Below, piece by piece: positions 18,590-28,215 of a DNA stretch of 64,000 bases. The notes beneath the pieces were generated by a model. It was given only the letters and a program-made list of their open reading frames with translations, was not told the origin of the DNA and made no database searches. The position numbers were made by a program, and so were the translations under genes. The first letter of the stretch is position 1. Each line of letters starts with the position of its first letter. The DNA is taken from contig NZ_MKTH01000016.1 of the NCBI RefSeq assembly GCF_001898175.1, forward strand, positions 54,558 to 118,557, given 5' to 3'. Origin of the DNA: Cellulomonas sp. 73-92. GTDB lineage: Bacteria > Actinomycetota > Actinomycetes > Actinomycetales > Cellulomonadaceae.

Positions 18590-21164
18590 GCCCACCGTCC
18601 TCCTGGCGGGCGGCGGCACGGCGGGTCACGTCAACCCCCTGCTGGCGGTCGCCGACGCGCTGCGCGCGCAGCGACCGGGCATCGGGCTCGTCGCGCTCGG
18701 CACGGCCGAGGGGCTCGAGTCACGACTCGTGCCGGAGCACGGGCTGGAGCTGGCCCTCGTGCCGCGCGTGCCGCTGCCGCGCCGGCCCACCCTCGACTGG
18801 CTGCGCCTCCCCGGCCGCCTGCGCGCGGCCGTGCGCGCCGCGGGCCGGGCCATCGACGAGTCGGGCGCCGGCGTCGTCGTCGGCTTCGGCGGCTACGTCT
18901 CGACCCCGGCCTACCTGGCCGCGCGCCGGCGCCGGGTGCCCGTCGTCGTGCACGAGCAGAACGCCCGCCCGGGCCTCGCGAACCGCCTCGGCGCGCGGTG
19001 GGCGGCCGCGGTCGCCACGACGTTCCCCGCGACACGGCTGCCGCGAGCGCAGGTGACCGGCCTGCCGTTGCGCGCCCCGATCGCGCGCCTCGCCGCCGCC
19101 CGGGCGGCCGACCCCGTCGCGACGCGCACCCGCGCCGCCATCGAGCTCGGCCTCGACCCGTCGCTGCCGACGCTGCTCGTCACGGGCGGCTCGCTCGGCG
19201 CCCTGAGCCTCAACCGCGCCGTCTCCGGCGCGGCGGCCGACCTGCTGGCGGCCGGTGTCCAGGTGGTGCACCTCACCGGCGCCGGCAAGGCCGACGCGGT
19301 CCGGGCGGCCCTGACGGGCATCCCGGGCGCCGAGCGGTACCACGTGCTGGAGTACCTCGGCCGCATGGAGCTGGCCCTGGCCGTCGCCGACCTCGTGCTG
19401 TGCCGCGCCGGCGCCGGCACGGTGTGCGAGCTGACGGCGCTCGGCATCCCTGGGGTGTACGTGCCGCTGCCGTTCGGCAACGGGGAGCAGCGCCTCAACG
19501 CCGCCGGCGTCGTCGAGGCGGGCGGGGGCCTGCTCGTCCAGGACGAGACGTTGACGCCGGCGTGGGTCCGCACCCGCCTCGTGCCGCTCCTCGCCGGCGA
19601 GTCGTCGGCGGCGACGCGGTCGCGGATGGCCGCGGCCGCCGCGCGGGTGGGCGTGCGCGACGCCGCGGCCCGCGTGGCCGGCCTGGTGATGGCGCTGCTG
19701 GCGCCGCGGCCCGCCGCCCCGCCCGAGCCGGTGGACCTGCGGCGCGACGACGCGTACGTGCCGCCGCCGCTGGACGCGCTGGGTCACGTCCACCTCGTGG
19801 GGGTGGGCGGCGCCGGGATGTCCGCGGTCGCCACGCTGCTGGCGGCCCGGGGCCTGCCCGTCTCGGGCTCCGACGCGGCCGACGGGCCGGCGCTGCCGGG
19901 CCTGCGGCGGGCGGGCGTCGACGTCCACGTCGGCCACGACGCCGCCCACGTGGCGGGCGCCGACACCGTCGTCGTCTCCTCGGCCGTCCGCGAGACGAAC
20001 CCCGAGCTGACCGCCGCCCGGGCGGCCGGCCTCCGCGTGCTGCACCGGTCGCAGGCGCTGGCCGCGCTCATGGCGGGCCGGGACGCCGTGGCCGTGGCGG
20101 GCGCGCACGGCAAGACGACGACCTCGGCGATGGTCGCCTCGGCGCTCCTGGCGGCGGGGAAGGACCCCGCGTTCGCGATCGGTGGCGTGGTCGTCGGCCC
20201 GGACGGCCCGCTCGGTGGGGCGAGGGACGGCGCCGGACCCTTCGTCGCGGAGGCCGACGAGTCCGACGGTTCCTTCCTCAACTACGCGCCGCTCGTCGCG
20301 ATCGTCACCAACGTCGAGCCCGACCACCTGGACCACTACGGCACCCGGGAGGCCTTCGAGGACGCGTTCGCCAGGTTCACCGCGCGGATCCGCTCCGGCG
20401 GCCTGCTCGTGGCCTGCGCCGACGACGAGGGCGCGGCGCGGCTGGTGGCGCGGGTGGCCGGACCGCTGCGCCGTTCGGGCGTCGCGGTGACGACGTACGG
20501 CCGGTCGCCCGAGGCCGACGTTCGGGTGGGGCCGACCACCCGCGGGCCGGACGGCTCGTGGACCACCCCGGTGGTGACCGCCGAGGCGAGCGCGCGGCTG
20601 CGGCTGGCCGTCCCGGGCGAGCACAACGGCCTCAACGCCGCGGCCGCCTGGGTCGCGCTGCGCCGGCTGGGCGTGCCCGACGAGGTCGCGGCCGAGGGGC
20701 TCGCGGCGTTCCGCGGCACCGGCCGGCGCTTCGAGGACCGGGGCAGCGCCGGCGGCGTGCGGGTGGTCGACGACTACGCGCACCACCCGACCGAGATCGC
20801 CGCGCTCCTGCGCGCCGCCCGTCAGGTGGCCGGGGGGCGGGTCCTCGTCCTGTTCCAGCCGCACCTGTTCTCGCGGACCAAGGCGTTCGCCGACGAGTTC
20901 GCCACCGCGCTGGCGGCGGCCGACGAGGTCGTCGTCACGGACGTCTACGCGGCGCGCGAGGACCCCGACCCCGCCGTCACCGGCGCGCTGATCACCGACC
21001 GGATGGGCGGGCACGCCCGCTTCGTCGCCGACCGGCTGGAGGCGGCCCGGGCCGTCGCCGCCCTGGCCCGCCCTGGCGACCTGCTGCTCACCGTCGGCGC
21101 GGGGGACGTCACCGCCCTGGTGCCCGTGGTGCTCGAGGCGCTCGGCGGCGGAGGCTCGTCGTGA
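18576..21164 (+). CDS. MurG-MurC fusion: lipid II GlcNAc transferase joined to UDP-MurNAc--L-Ala ligase
   Basis: A single 862-codon frame holds two enzymes that are normally separate. Residues ~1-375 are MurG: LLAGGGTAGHVNPLLAVADA, VVGFGGYVSTPAYLAA, HEQNARPGLANR, TGGSLGALSLNRAV, CRAGAGTVCELTALGIPG and PLPFGNGEQRLNA. A Pro/Ala-rich linker (LLAPRPAAPPEPVDLRRDDA) leads into MurC from ~residue 400: HVHLVGVGGAGMSAVATLLA, ATP loop AGAHGKTTTSAMVASALL (about 510), EADESDGSFLNY, EPDHLDHYGT, DDYAHHPTEI and FQPHLFSRTK. I followed the junction (19620-19820) codon by codon and found no stop. In-frame ATG 19689 and GTG 19731 could give extra free MurC, but MurG has no stop of its own. Start GTG 18576 or GTG 18582, both overlapping ftsW. 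Both halves look complete and active. Confidence 0.93.
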   Translation: MPVAEPTVLLAGGGTAGHVNPLLAVADALRAQRPGIGLVALGTAEGLESRLVPEHGLELALVPRVPLPRRPTLDWLRLPGRLRAAVRAAGRAIDESGAGVVVGFGGYVSTPAYLAARRRRVPVVVHEQNARPGLANRLGARWAAAVATTFPATRLPRAQVTGLPLRAPIARLAAARAADPVATRTRAAIELGLDPSLPTLLVTGGSLGALSLNRAVSGAAADLLAAGVQVVHLTGAGKADAVRAALTGIPGAERYHVLEYLGRMELALAVADLVLCRAGAGTVCELTALGIPGVYVPLPFGNGEQRLNAAGVVEAGGGLLVQDETLTPAWVRTRLVPLLAGESSAATRSRMAAAAARVGVRDAAARVAGLVMALLAPRPAAPPEPVDLRRDDAYVPPPLDALGHVHLVGVGGAGMSAVATLLAARGLPVSGSDAADGPALPGLRRAGVDVHVGHDAAHVAGADTVVVSSAVRETNPELTAARAAGLRVLHRSQALAALMAGRDAVAVAGAHGKTTTSAMVASALLAAGKDPAFAIGGVVVGPDGPLGGARDGAGPFVAEADESDGSFLNYAPLVAIVTNVEPDHLDHYGTREAFEDAFARFTARIRSGGLLVACADDEGAARLVARVAGPLRRSGVAVTTYGRSPEADVRVGPTTRGPDGSWTTPVVTAEASARLRLAVPGEHNGLNAAAAWVALRRLGVPDEVAAEGLAAFRGTGRRFEDRGSAGGVRVVDDYAHHPTEIAALLRAARQVAGGRVLVLFQPHLFSRTKAFADEFATALAAADEVVVTDVYAAREDPDPAVTGALITDRMGGHARFVADRLEAARAVAALARPGDLLLTVGAGDVTALVPVVLEALGGGGSS

Positions 21165-22237
21165 GCCCGTCCCGGCCGCCGGCGCCGCGGCCCGCCCCCA
21201 CCCGGCGCGGTTCGCCGGCTGTGCCCACCGGCTCGCCCGCCACGCCGCGTGCCACGCCCGCCGCACCTCCCCCCACACCGTGGGTGGCCCCACCGCGCAG
21301 CGGCTCCTCGGGTCCCGCCGCCGACGGACCGGGTCCGCGCGAGGCCTCCCGGCAGCCGACTCCGTCGACGCCGGAGCCGGCCGCCGGCACGTCGACGGTT
21401 CCCGTCCGCACGGCCGCGCCCGCCACCTCGCGCACCACCTACGAGGTCAGGCGCTTCCGTGGCCCCGTGCGCCCGGCGGTCGTCTCGACGCGGTCGGCCG
21501 AGCGGTTCGCCGAACGCGCGCGGGCGGCCCGGAACCTCGCCCGCCGGCAGATCGCGTACGTCGTCGGCGGCACGCTGCTCCTGCTGGGCCTCGGCTACCT
21601 CGTCCTGTTCTCGCCGGTCTTCGCGCTCGATCCGGCCAGGGCGACGGTCACCGGCGCCGGGACGGTCGTGGCGGTGGACCAGGTGACCGCCGTCGTCGCC
21701 CGGCACGAGGGCACGCCGCTGCCGCGCCTCGACGTCGGCCGGCTGCGTGCGGAGATCCTCCAGGTGCCGGGCGTGCGCGACGCCACCGTCTCTCGCGACT
21801 GGCCGAGGGGGCTGACGGTCGCGCTGGTCAGCCGCGAGCCGGTCGCGGCCGTCCCGGAGCAGCAGGCGCCGCAGGGCGTGGCCGCCGTGGGCTTCGCCCT
21901 GCTCGACCAGGACGGCGTCCAGGTGGGGCGCACCGACAAGGCCCCGGCCGGCCTGCCGGTGGTCACCGTGCCGGTGGACGACCCCCGCACGCTGCAGGCC
22001 GTGCTCTCGGTGGTGCGGCAGCTGCCACCCGCCCTGGCGGCCGCGATCGGCGGCGTGTCGGCCCAGACGCAGGACACCATCACCATGAAGCTGCGCGACG
22101 GCGTGAACGTCGAGTGGGGGAGCGCGGACGAGACCGCGCTCAAGGCAGCGGTGCTCACGGCGCTGCGCGCCTCGCCCGCGGCGGCCGGCGTCCACACCAT
22201 CGACGTGTCGGCGCCGCGGATGCCCATCACGAAGTAG
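21161..22237 (+). CDS. ftsQ: Cell division protein FtsQ
   Basis: A 358-aa bitopic division protein linking FtsL/FtsB to the septal synthase. A very long Pro/Ala/Ser-rich cytoplasmic tail (~125 residues) is followed by one membrane helix (about 128-150, QIAYVVGGTLLLLGLGYLVL). Next come a POTRA domain (DPARATVTGAGTVVAVDQVT, LPRLDVGRLRAEILQVPGVR) and the FtsQ beta domain. The motif DATVSRDWPRGLTVALVSRE is typical. GTG 21161 overlaps the murG-murC stop by 4 nt, so FtsQ is coupled to the fusion gene. The tail is unusually rich in GC and low complexity. Confidence 0.93.
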   Translation: MSPSRPPAPRPAPTRRGSPAVPTGSPATPRATPAAPPPTPWVAPPRSGSSGPAADGPGPREASRQPTPSTPEPAAGTSTVPVRTAAPATSRTTYEVRRFRGPVRPAVVSTRSAERFAERARAARNLARRQIAYVVGGTLLLLGLGYLVLFSPVFALDPARATVTGAGTVVAVDQVTAVVARHEGTPLPRLDVGRLRAEILQVPGVRDATVSRDWPRGLTVALVSREPVAAVPEQQAPQGVAAVGFALLDQDGVQVGRTDKAPAGLPVVTVPVDDPRTLQAVLSVVRQLPPALAAAIGGVSAQTQDTITMKLRDGVNVEWGSADETALKAAVLTALRASPAAAGVHTIDVSAPRMPITK

Positions 22238-22316
22238 CGCGACACGCGCGCCGCGGTCGTTGCCGCGGTCGGGGTGCGGACCTACCTTCACACCCGAAGG
22301 ACCTGACATAACTCTA

Positions 22317-22333
22317 ACCCTCCACCTGAGGGT
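22317..22333. promoter_or_regulatory. Inverted repeat before ftsZ
   Basis: ACCCTC (22317-22322) and GAGGGT (22328-22333) form a perfect inverted repeat around CACCT. It lies in an AT-richer stretch (CATAACTCTAACC) of the 136-bp ftsQ-ftsZ gap. The location suggests an ftsZ promoter operator or 5'-mRNA hairpin. The function is inferred; I cannot assign a -10 with certainty. Confidence 0.45.
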
Positions 22334-22373
22334 GAAGGTTGAACGCAGGACCCCGGAACGAGAGGCGTGAACC

Positions 22374-23609
22374 GTGGCAGCTCCGCAGAACTACCTGGCG
22401 GTCATCAAGGTCGTCGGCATCGGCGGGGGCGGCGTCAACGCCGTCAACCGGATGATCGAGGTCGGCCTCAAGGGCGTGGAGTTCATCGCCATCAACACCG
22501 ACGCCCAGGCGCTGCTGATGTCGGACGCGGACGTCAAGCTCGACGTCGGCCGCGAGCTGACGCGCGGCCTGGGCGCGGGCGCCGACCCGGAGGTCGGGCG
22601 CAAGGCCGCCGAGGACCACGTCGAGGAGATCGAGGACGTCATCCGCGGCTCCGACATGGTGTTCGTCACCGCGGGCGAGGGCGGCGGCACCGGCACGGGC
22701 GGCGCGCCCGTCGTGGCGCGCGTCGCGCGCTCCCTCGGCGCCCTGACCATCGGCGTCGTCACGCGCCCGTTCACGTTCGAGGGGCGGCGTCGGGGGGTCC
22801 AGGCGGACTCGGGCATCGAGGCGCTGCGCGCCGAGGTCGACACGCTCATCGTCATCCCCAACGACCGCCTGCTGTCGATCTCGGACCGGTCCGTGTCGGT
22901 GCTGGACGCCTTCCGCTCGGCGGACCAGGTGCTGTTGTCCGGCGTCCAGGGCATCACGGACCTCATCACCACCCCCGGGCTCATCAACCTCGACTTCGCC
23001 GACGTCAAGTCCGTCATGCAGGGCGCCGGATCGGCCCTCATGGGCATCGGGTACGCCCGCGGCGAGGACCGTGCGGTCCAGGCGGCGGAGATGGCGATCT
23101 CCTCCCCGTTGCTCGAGGCGAGCATCGACGGGGCGCACGGCGTGCTGCTGTCGATCCAGGGCGGCTCCGACCTCGGCCTGTTCGAGATCAACGAGGCGGC
23201 CCGCCTGGTCCAGGAGGCCGCCCACGCCGAGGCGAACATCATCTTCGGCGCGGTCATCGACGACGCCCTGGGCGACGAGGTGCGCGTCACCGTCATCGCC
23301 GCCGGGTTCGACGGCGGCACGCCGACCGTGCGTCGCGACGCCCGCGCGCTGGGACAGGTCAGCGCCGGCGCGGCGCCGGCCGCGACGGTGCCGCCCCAGC
23401 CCCGCCCGGCCCCGGTCCAGGCGCCGGTGCCGGTCGCGGCCGAGCACCAGCCGGTGGCGTCGCGTCCGGCGCCCGAGGTCCCGGCGTTCCTGTCGAGCGA
23501 CCTCGATCCGGTCCCGCTGACGGGCTCGCTCGAGGTGCCGAAGCTCTTCACCGAGCCGGTGCCGCGCGTCGAGCACGACGAGCTGGACGTCCCGGACTTC
23601 CTCAAGTAG
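22374..23609 (+). CDS. ftsZ: Cell division GTPase FtsZ
   Basis: A 411-aa tubulin-like GTPase that forms the Z ring. [20 protein letters not shown] (about residues 13-32) and the tubulin signature [15 protein letters not shown] (about 102-116) bind GTP, and the T7 loop [11 protein letters not shown] (about 205) supplies the catalytic Asp. A Pro/Ala-rich linker follows, and the protein ends in [10 protein letters not shown], the tail peptide used to contact SepF and other partners. GTG 22374 lies after AGAGG at about 9 nt. The gene has its own 136-bp upstream region, which suggests a separate promoter as in other actinobacteria. Confidence 0.98.
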   Translation: MAAPQNYLAVIKVVGIGGGGVNAVNRMIEVGLKGVEFIAINTDAQALLMSDADVKLDVGRELTRGLGAGADPEVGRKAAEDHVEEIEDVIRGSDMVFVTAGEGGGTGTGGAPVVARVARSLGALTIGVVTRPFTFEGRRRGVQADSGIEALRAEVDTLIVIPNDRLLSISDRSVSVLDAFRSADQVLLSGVQGITDLITTPGLINLDFADVKSVMQGAGSALMGIGYARGEDRAVQAAEMAISSPLLEASIDGAHGVLLSIQGGSDLGLFEINEAARLVQEAAHAEANIIFGAVIDDALGDEVRVTVIAAGFDGGTPTVRRDARALGQVSAGAAPAATVPPQPRPAPVQAPVPVAAEHQPVASRPAPEVPAFLSSDLDPVPLTGSLEVPKLFTEPVPRVEHDELDVPDFLK

Positions 23610-23612
23610 GCC

Positions 23613-24368
23613 GTGACCGCCGCCCCGGCCTGGGAGGCCGTCGACCTCGGGCCGGGCGTGCTGGCCGCGTTCACCGGGCGGGCCGGCGGCGTGAGCCGCG
23701 CGCCGTGGGACTCGCTCGACCTCGGTCTGGGCGTCGGGGACGACGAGGCCGACGTGCTGGCCAACCGGGCCCGCCTGGCCGGCTGGGCGGGCGCGCCGGT
23801 GGCGTTCGGCACGCAGGTGCACGGCGCCGGGGTGCTCGTCGTCGGCGGCGGCCGGTACGACGAGCGGACGATCGGCGAGGCCGACGCCTACGTGACCGCC
23901 GACGAGGACGTCGCGGTGGCGGTGCTGGTCGCCGACTGCGTGCCGGTGCTGCTGGCGGACCCGGAGGCGCGGGTCGTCGCCGCGGTCCACGCCGGGCGGG
24001 CCGGGCTCGTCGCGGGCGTCGTCGGGGCAGCGGTCGCGACCATGCTGGCGCAGGGCGCGCAGGCCGAGCGCCTCCGGGCCGTCGTCGGCCCGTCGATCGC
24101 CGGCTCGTCGTACGAGGTGCCGGGCCCGATGCGCGACGAGGTGGGCCGGCGCCTGCCCGAGGCGCCGACGACCACCTCGTGGGGCACGCCCGCGCTGGAC
24201 CTGCCCGCGGCCGCGGCCGGCGAGCTGGCCCGGGCCGGGGTCCGCGACGTCGCACGCATCGACCGGGACACGTTCACGGACCCCGGGCTGTACTCCCATC
24301 GCCGGGCGACGGCGGCCGGCACGACGACGGGCCGCTCCTGCGGGCTCGTCCGGCTCCTGCCGATGTGA
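23613..24368 (+). CDS. pgeF: Peptidoglycan editing factor / YfiH-type multicopper (purine nucleoside) enzyme
   Basis: A 251-aa YfiH/LACC1-type protein. The metal-site residues are in place: His in FGTQVHGAGV (about residue 70), Cys in VADCVPVLLADPEARVV (about 109) and His in AAVHAGRAGLVAG (about 126). The usual Trp-Arg after HAG is Arg-Ala here. Family members were linked to correcting misincorporated residues in peptidoglycan precursors and to purine nucleoside phosphorylase/adenosine deaminase activity. GTG 23613 lies 3 nt after the ftsZ stop, the standard actinobacterial order. The next gene in most relatives, yggS, is absent. Confidence 0.88.
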   Translation: MTAAPAWEAVDLGPGVLAAFTGRAGGVSRAPWDSLDLGLGVGDDEADVLANRARLAGWAGAPVAFGTQVHGAGVLVVGGGRYDERTIGEADAYVTADEDVAVAVLVADCVPVLLADPEARVVAAVHAGRAGLVAGVVGAAVATMLAQGAQAERLRAVVGPSIAGSSYEVPGPMRDEVGRRLPEAPTTTSWGTPALDLPAAAAGELARAGVRDVARIDRDTFTDPGLYSHRRATAAGTTTGRSCGLVRLLPM

Positions 24369-24415
24369 CCGGCGCCGCCGGGCGTGTCTTCCCAGGACAG
24401 CGGGCACACCGTTGC

Positions 24416-24421
24416 TAGCGT
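24416..24421 (+). promoter_or_regulatory. Possible -10 box upstream of sepF (TAGCGT)
   Basis: TTGCTAGCGT stands in the 101-bp gap between pgeF and sepF, about 50 nt before the sepF start. A promoter here would separate sepF-yggT from ftsZ-pgeF. Evidence is the -10-like sequence alone. Confidence 0.35.
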
Positions 24422-24469
24422 GAAACGCGGTACGTGCCGACGACGCACGCACGGATGGGGAGAGGGCTG

Positions 24470-24934
24470 ATGGCCGGAGCGCTGCGCAAGACGATGCTGT
24501 ACCTCGGTCTGGCCGAGCCTGGCGCCGACGACCACGAGGAGTGGGTCGAGGACGACGGACAGGAGGTCGAGGTGGCTGAGCAGTTCGTGGGTCAGGTGAC
24601 CCCGCTGCGGCGGCCCGAGCGGTCGAGCGCGCCCGCGCCCGCCGCCGAGCTGCGCCGCATCACGACCGTGCACCCGCGGTCGTACAACGACGCGCGGACC
24701 ATCGGAGAGGCGTTCCGCTCCGGCATCCCGGTGATCATCAACCTCACCGACATGGACGACGCCGACGCCAAGCGGCTCGTCGACTTCTCCGCCGGGCTGA
24801 TCTTCGGCCTGCACGGCGCGATCGAGCGGGTCACCAACAAGGTCTTCCTGCTCTCGCCGGCGACGGTCGAGGTGTCGGCGCAGGGGGCGACGGCCGAGGC
24901 GCCCGCGCGCGCCGGTTTCTACAACCAGAGCTGA
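24470..24934 (+). CDS. sepF: Z-ring anchor protein SepF
   Basis: A 154-aa cytoplasmic protein that anchors FtsZ to the membrane in bacteria lacking FtsA. The N-terminal amphipathic helix [14 protein letters not shown] is followed by an acidic linker. The SepF core begins at [20 protein letters not shown] and continues [36 protein letters not shown] and [14 protein letters not shown] 24470 has GGAGAGGG just upstream and gives the conserved N-terminus; the open frame reaches back to 24434 but would bury the membrane helix. Next gene is yggT, 18 nt downstream. Confidence 0.95.
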   Translation: MAGALRKTMLYLGLAEPGADDHEEWVEDDGQEVEVAEQFVGQVTPLRRPERSSAPAPAAELRRITTVHPRSYNDARTIGEAFRSGIPVIINLTDMDDADAKRLVDFSAGLIFGLHGAIERVTNKVFLLSPATVEVSAQGATAEAPARAGFYNQS

Positions 24935-24952
24935 GACGTGCAGAGTTAGCGC

Positions 24953-25234
24953 GTGCCGCTCCTGGTCATCCGCGAGGTCCTGAGCCTCGTCGTCGTCGTC
25001 TTCCTCATCTTCCTGCTCGCGCGGGCCGTGCTGGACTGGGTCCAGTTCTTCGCGCACGACTGGCGTCCGAAGGGCGCCGTGCTCGTCCTCGCCGAGGCGG
25101 TCTACACGGTGACCGACCCGCCGCTGAAGCTGCTGCGGCGCCTCATCCCGCCGCTGCGGCTGGGCAACGTCAGCATCGACGTCGCCTACATGGTCCTGTT
25201 CGCGGTGTGCTGGGTGCTGCTCGCCGTCCTGTGA
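24953..25234 (+). CDS. YggT-family membrane protein
   Basis: A 93-aa protein with two membrane segments: residues ~3-25 (VIREVLSLVVVVFLIFLLAR) and ~72-93 (VSIDVAYMVLFAVCWVLLAV). The connecting loop holds the family motif YTVTDPPLKLLRRLIPPLR. YggT proteins lie between sepF and divIVA in Gram-positive bacteria and are linked to division or envelope stress; the exact role is unknown. GTG start, no clear ribosome site. Length is normal. Confidence 0.9.
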   Translation: MPLLVIREVLSLVVVVFLIFLLARAVLDWVQFFAHDWRPKGAVLVLAEAVYTVTDPPLKLLRRLIPPLRLGNVSIDVAYMVLFAVCWVLLAVL

Positions 25235-25277
25235 CGATGCGGTGTGTCGCGGGAGTTCCCGGGCGGCCGAATTCCGC

Positions 25278-25283
25278 TACGGT
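25278..25283 (+). promoter_or_regulatory. Possible divIVA -10 box (TACGGT)
   Basis: TACGGT lies 61 nt before the divIVA ATG, inside the 110-bp gap after yggT that holds no gene. A relaxed -10 match, giving a transcript with a ~55-nt leader and the AGAGGTG ribosome site at 25333-25339. Confidence 0.4.
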
Positions 25284-25344
25284 GGCCCGAGGCGGTCGGT
25301 GACTGCCGCCAGCTCCAGCAGCACGACCGACAGAGGTGACGACG

Positions 25345-26010
25345 ATGGCACTGCTGACCGCAGACGACGTCCTGAACAAGAAGTTCCAGTCGACGAAGTT
25401 CCGCGAGGGCTACGACCAGGACGAGGTCGACGACTTCCTGGACGAGGTCGTCAACTCGCTGCGCGAGCTGCAGAACGAGAACGACGACGTCAAGACGAAG
25501 CTGGCCGCCGCCGAGCGGCGGATCGCCGAGCTGAGCCGTGACGGCGCCACCGCCGCGGTCGCCGCGCCGGCCCCGGTTGCCGCCCCCGAGCCCGAGCCCG
25601 CGCCGGTCGTGGCCGCGCCGGCCCCGGCACCCGTCTTCAGCGCCCCGGCCCCGGCCCCGGCCCGCAACGAGCCCGAGTCCGCCACCGGCATGCTCGCCCT
25701 CGCGCAGAAGCTGCACGACGACTACGTGCGCAGCGGCCAGGAGGAGTCGGACCGCCTGGTCAACGAGTCCCGCGTGCGCGCGTCGCAGATCGTGCGCGAG
25801 GCGGAGGAGACCAGCCAGCGCACGCTCATGCAGCTGGAGCAGGAGCGCAGCCTCCTGGAGCGCAAGATCGACGAGCTGCGGGTCTTCGAGCGGGACTACC
25901 GCACGCGCCTCAAGAGCTACCTCGAGAACCTCCTGGGCGACCTGGACAACCGTGGCAACGCGCTGCCGCCGCGGGCCGGCCAGGCGCAGCCCGTGGGCGA
26001 CAACCTGTAG
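25345..26010 (+). CDS. divIVA: Polar growth scaffold DivIVA (Wag31-like)
   Basis: A 221-aa coiled-coil protein that marks curved membrane and cell poles and directs wall growth in actinobacteria. The conserved head MALLTADDVLNKKFQSTKFR and YDQDEVDDFLDEVVNSLREL (first ~45 residues) is followed by a first coiled coil. An Ala/Pro-rich linker (about 70-115) separates it from a long second coiled coil (ALAQKLHDDYVRSGQEESDR to RTRLKSYLENLLGDL). ATG 25345 is chosen because AGAGGTG lies 5-6 nt upstream and the conserved head starts there. A strong hairpin after the stop closes the cluster. Confidence 0.95.
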   Translation: MALLTADDVLNKKFQSTKFREGYDQDEVDDFLDEVVNSLRELQNENDDVKTKLAAAERRIAELSRDGATAAVAAPAPVAAPEPEPAPVVAAPAPAPVFSAPAPAPARNEPESATGMLALAQKLHDDYVRSGQEESDRLVNESRVRASQIVREAEETSQRTLMQLEQERSLLERKIDELRVFERDYRTRLKSYLENLLGDLDNRGNALPPRAGQAQPVGDNL

Positions 26011-26020
26011 ATCGGACCAT

Positions 26021-26058
26021 CGACACGCGGTCCCCGGTATGCCGGGGGCTGCGTGTCG
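26021..26058 (+). terminator. Strong hairpin terminator after divIVA
   Basis: CGACACGC (26021-26028) pairs with GCGTGTCG (26051-26058), and inside it CCCCGG pairs with CCGGGG around TAT. The stem is very stable and is followed by TGTTGTG. It marks the end of the division cluster. Confidence 0.8.
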
Positions 26059-26120
26059 TGTTGTGCGGTGCATGGCGTGCGATTACAGTCGCGTGACTTC
26101 CGAAGGGGGGGTGACCGAGC

Positions 26121-26576
26121 GTGAACGAGGTGCTCAACACGCTCACCGTGGGTGGTGAGCCGAAGGACCTGGCCAAGATGGTCAAGAACTTCCCTGTGCG
26201 TGCCGGCGAGAAGCCGTGGACGGCCAAGGAAGTGACGGCCGTGGCCGACGAGCTGGTCGCGGAGCGGCAGCGCCTCGAGGGCGAGCTCGCGAACGCCGAC
26301 GCCGACCTGACGGACCTCCTGCGGAACGCGGGCGACGGTGCCGGCGACGACCAGGCGGACTCGGGCGCCTCCGCGCTCGAGCGTGAGCACGAGCTGACGT
26401 TGGTGAACAACACGCGCGACCTGCTGCTGCAGACGCAGCACGCGTTCGAGCGGATCACCGCCGGCACGTTCGGCACGTGCGAGTCGTGCGGGCAGCCCAT
26501 CGGCAAGGCGCGCACCCAGGCCTTCCCGCGGGCGACGTTGTGCGTCGAGTGCAAGCAGCGCGAGGAACGGCGCTGA
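26121..26576 (+). CDS. DksA/TraR-family zinc-finger protein
   Basis: A 151-aa protein with a helical N-terminal part ([20 protein letters not shown], then a coiled-coil-like stretch) and a C-terminal zinc finger: [19 protein letters not shown] then LCVECK, a C-x2-C-x17-C-x2-C arrangement. DksA/TraR proteins reach into the RNA polymerase secondary channel. In actinobacteria this relative usually stands just before lspA, as here. The GTG start at 26121 follows a long G-run. TACAGT at about 26084 may be the -10. Confidence 0.88.
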   Translation: MNEVLNTLTVGGEPKDLAKMVKNFPVRAGEKPWTAKEVTAVADELVAERQRLEGELANADADLTDLLRNAGDGAGDDQADSGASALEREHELTLVNNTRDLLLQTQHAFERITAGTFGTCESCGQPIGKARTQAFPRATLCVECKQREERR

Positions 26577-26584
26577 GCCACCCG

Positions 26585-26590
26585 TACACT
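26585..26590 (+). promoter_or_regulatory. Leaderless-type -10 box of lspA (TACACT)
   Basis: TACACT ends 6 nt before the GTG at 26597, giving a probable leaderless lspA mRNA. It begins 8 nt after the stop of the DksA-like gene. Confidence 0.6.
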
Positions 26591-26596
26591 CCTGCG

Positions 26597-27216
26597 GTGC
26601 CCGAGAACCCGATCGACGCGACCGACGACGCGACGCAGACCCCGACGGGGGCGGCCCGCGGCACCCGGCTGCTTCCCCTCGTCGCCGTGCTCACGCTCGT
26701 CGTGCTCGCGGTGGACCAGCTGACGAAGTGGCGCGTGCTGGACACCATGGTTCCCGGCGAGCGGATCGACCTCATCGGGTCCCTGCTCGGGCTCGAGCTG
26801 GTGTTCAACCGCGGCGCGGCGCTGTCCATCGCCACGGGCATGACCTGGGTCCTGACGCTCATCGCGGTCGTCGTCGTCATCGTCGTGGCGCGCGCGTCGC
26901 GGCGGCTCGGCTCCCGGCTGTGGGCGGTGGCCTTCGGGCTGCTGCTGGGCGGCGCCCTGGGCAACCTGGTCGACCGGTTCTTCCGGCCGCCGGCGCCCGC
27001 CCGCGGCCACGTCGTCGACTTCATCGCGTACGGCAACTGGTTCGTGGGGAACGTCGCCGACATCGCGATCGTCGTCGCCGCGGTGCTCGTCGTGCTGCAG
27101 ACGCTGCGCGGCGTGCGGCTGGACGGCACGCACGAGACGCACGACGGAGCGGCGGCCGCGGCGGTCGACGCCCCGGACGGGACGTCCGGCACGGCCGGGA
27201 CGGTCGTCCGCGAGCC

Positions 27217-27220
<4 letters not shown>
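26597..27220 (+). CDS. lspA: Lipoprotein signal peptidase (SPase II)
   Basis: A 207-aa membrane aspartic protease that removes signal peptides from diacylated lipoproteins. Four membrane helices are visible. The catalytic aspartates lie in [10 protein letters not shown] (about residue 125) and [13 protein letters not shown] (about 156). [12 protein letters not shown] is the usual loop motif. The N- and C-terminal tails (about 25 and 30 residues) are longer than in E. coli. GTG 26597 follows a leaderless-type promoter. The gene overlaps the downstream pseudouridine synthase by 4 nt. Confidence 0.94.
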
Positions 27221-28152
<932 letters not shown>

Positions 28153-28202
28153 GGCTGCCGACACGGGTCGGCGGGCGGTCCGGGAGTGTCCGAGGGGCGA
28201 CG

Positions 28203-28208
28203 TAGGAT
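28203..28208 (+). promoter_or_regulatory. Leaderless-type -10 box of dnaE (TAGGAT)
   Basis: TAGGAT ends 7 nt before the dnaE ATG at 28216, with no ribosome site between, so a leaderless transcript is likely. Confidence 0.6.
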
Positions 28209-28215
28209 CGCCCGC

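Noticed and set aside
19689..21164. murC as a separate gene starting at ATG 19689 or GTG 19731
   Set aside because: MurG has no stop codon before it and neither start has a ribosome site, so a fusion is the direct reading. Additional internal initiation is not excluded.
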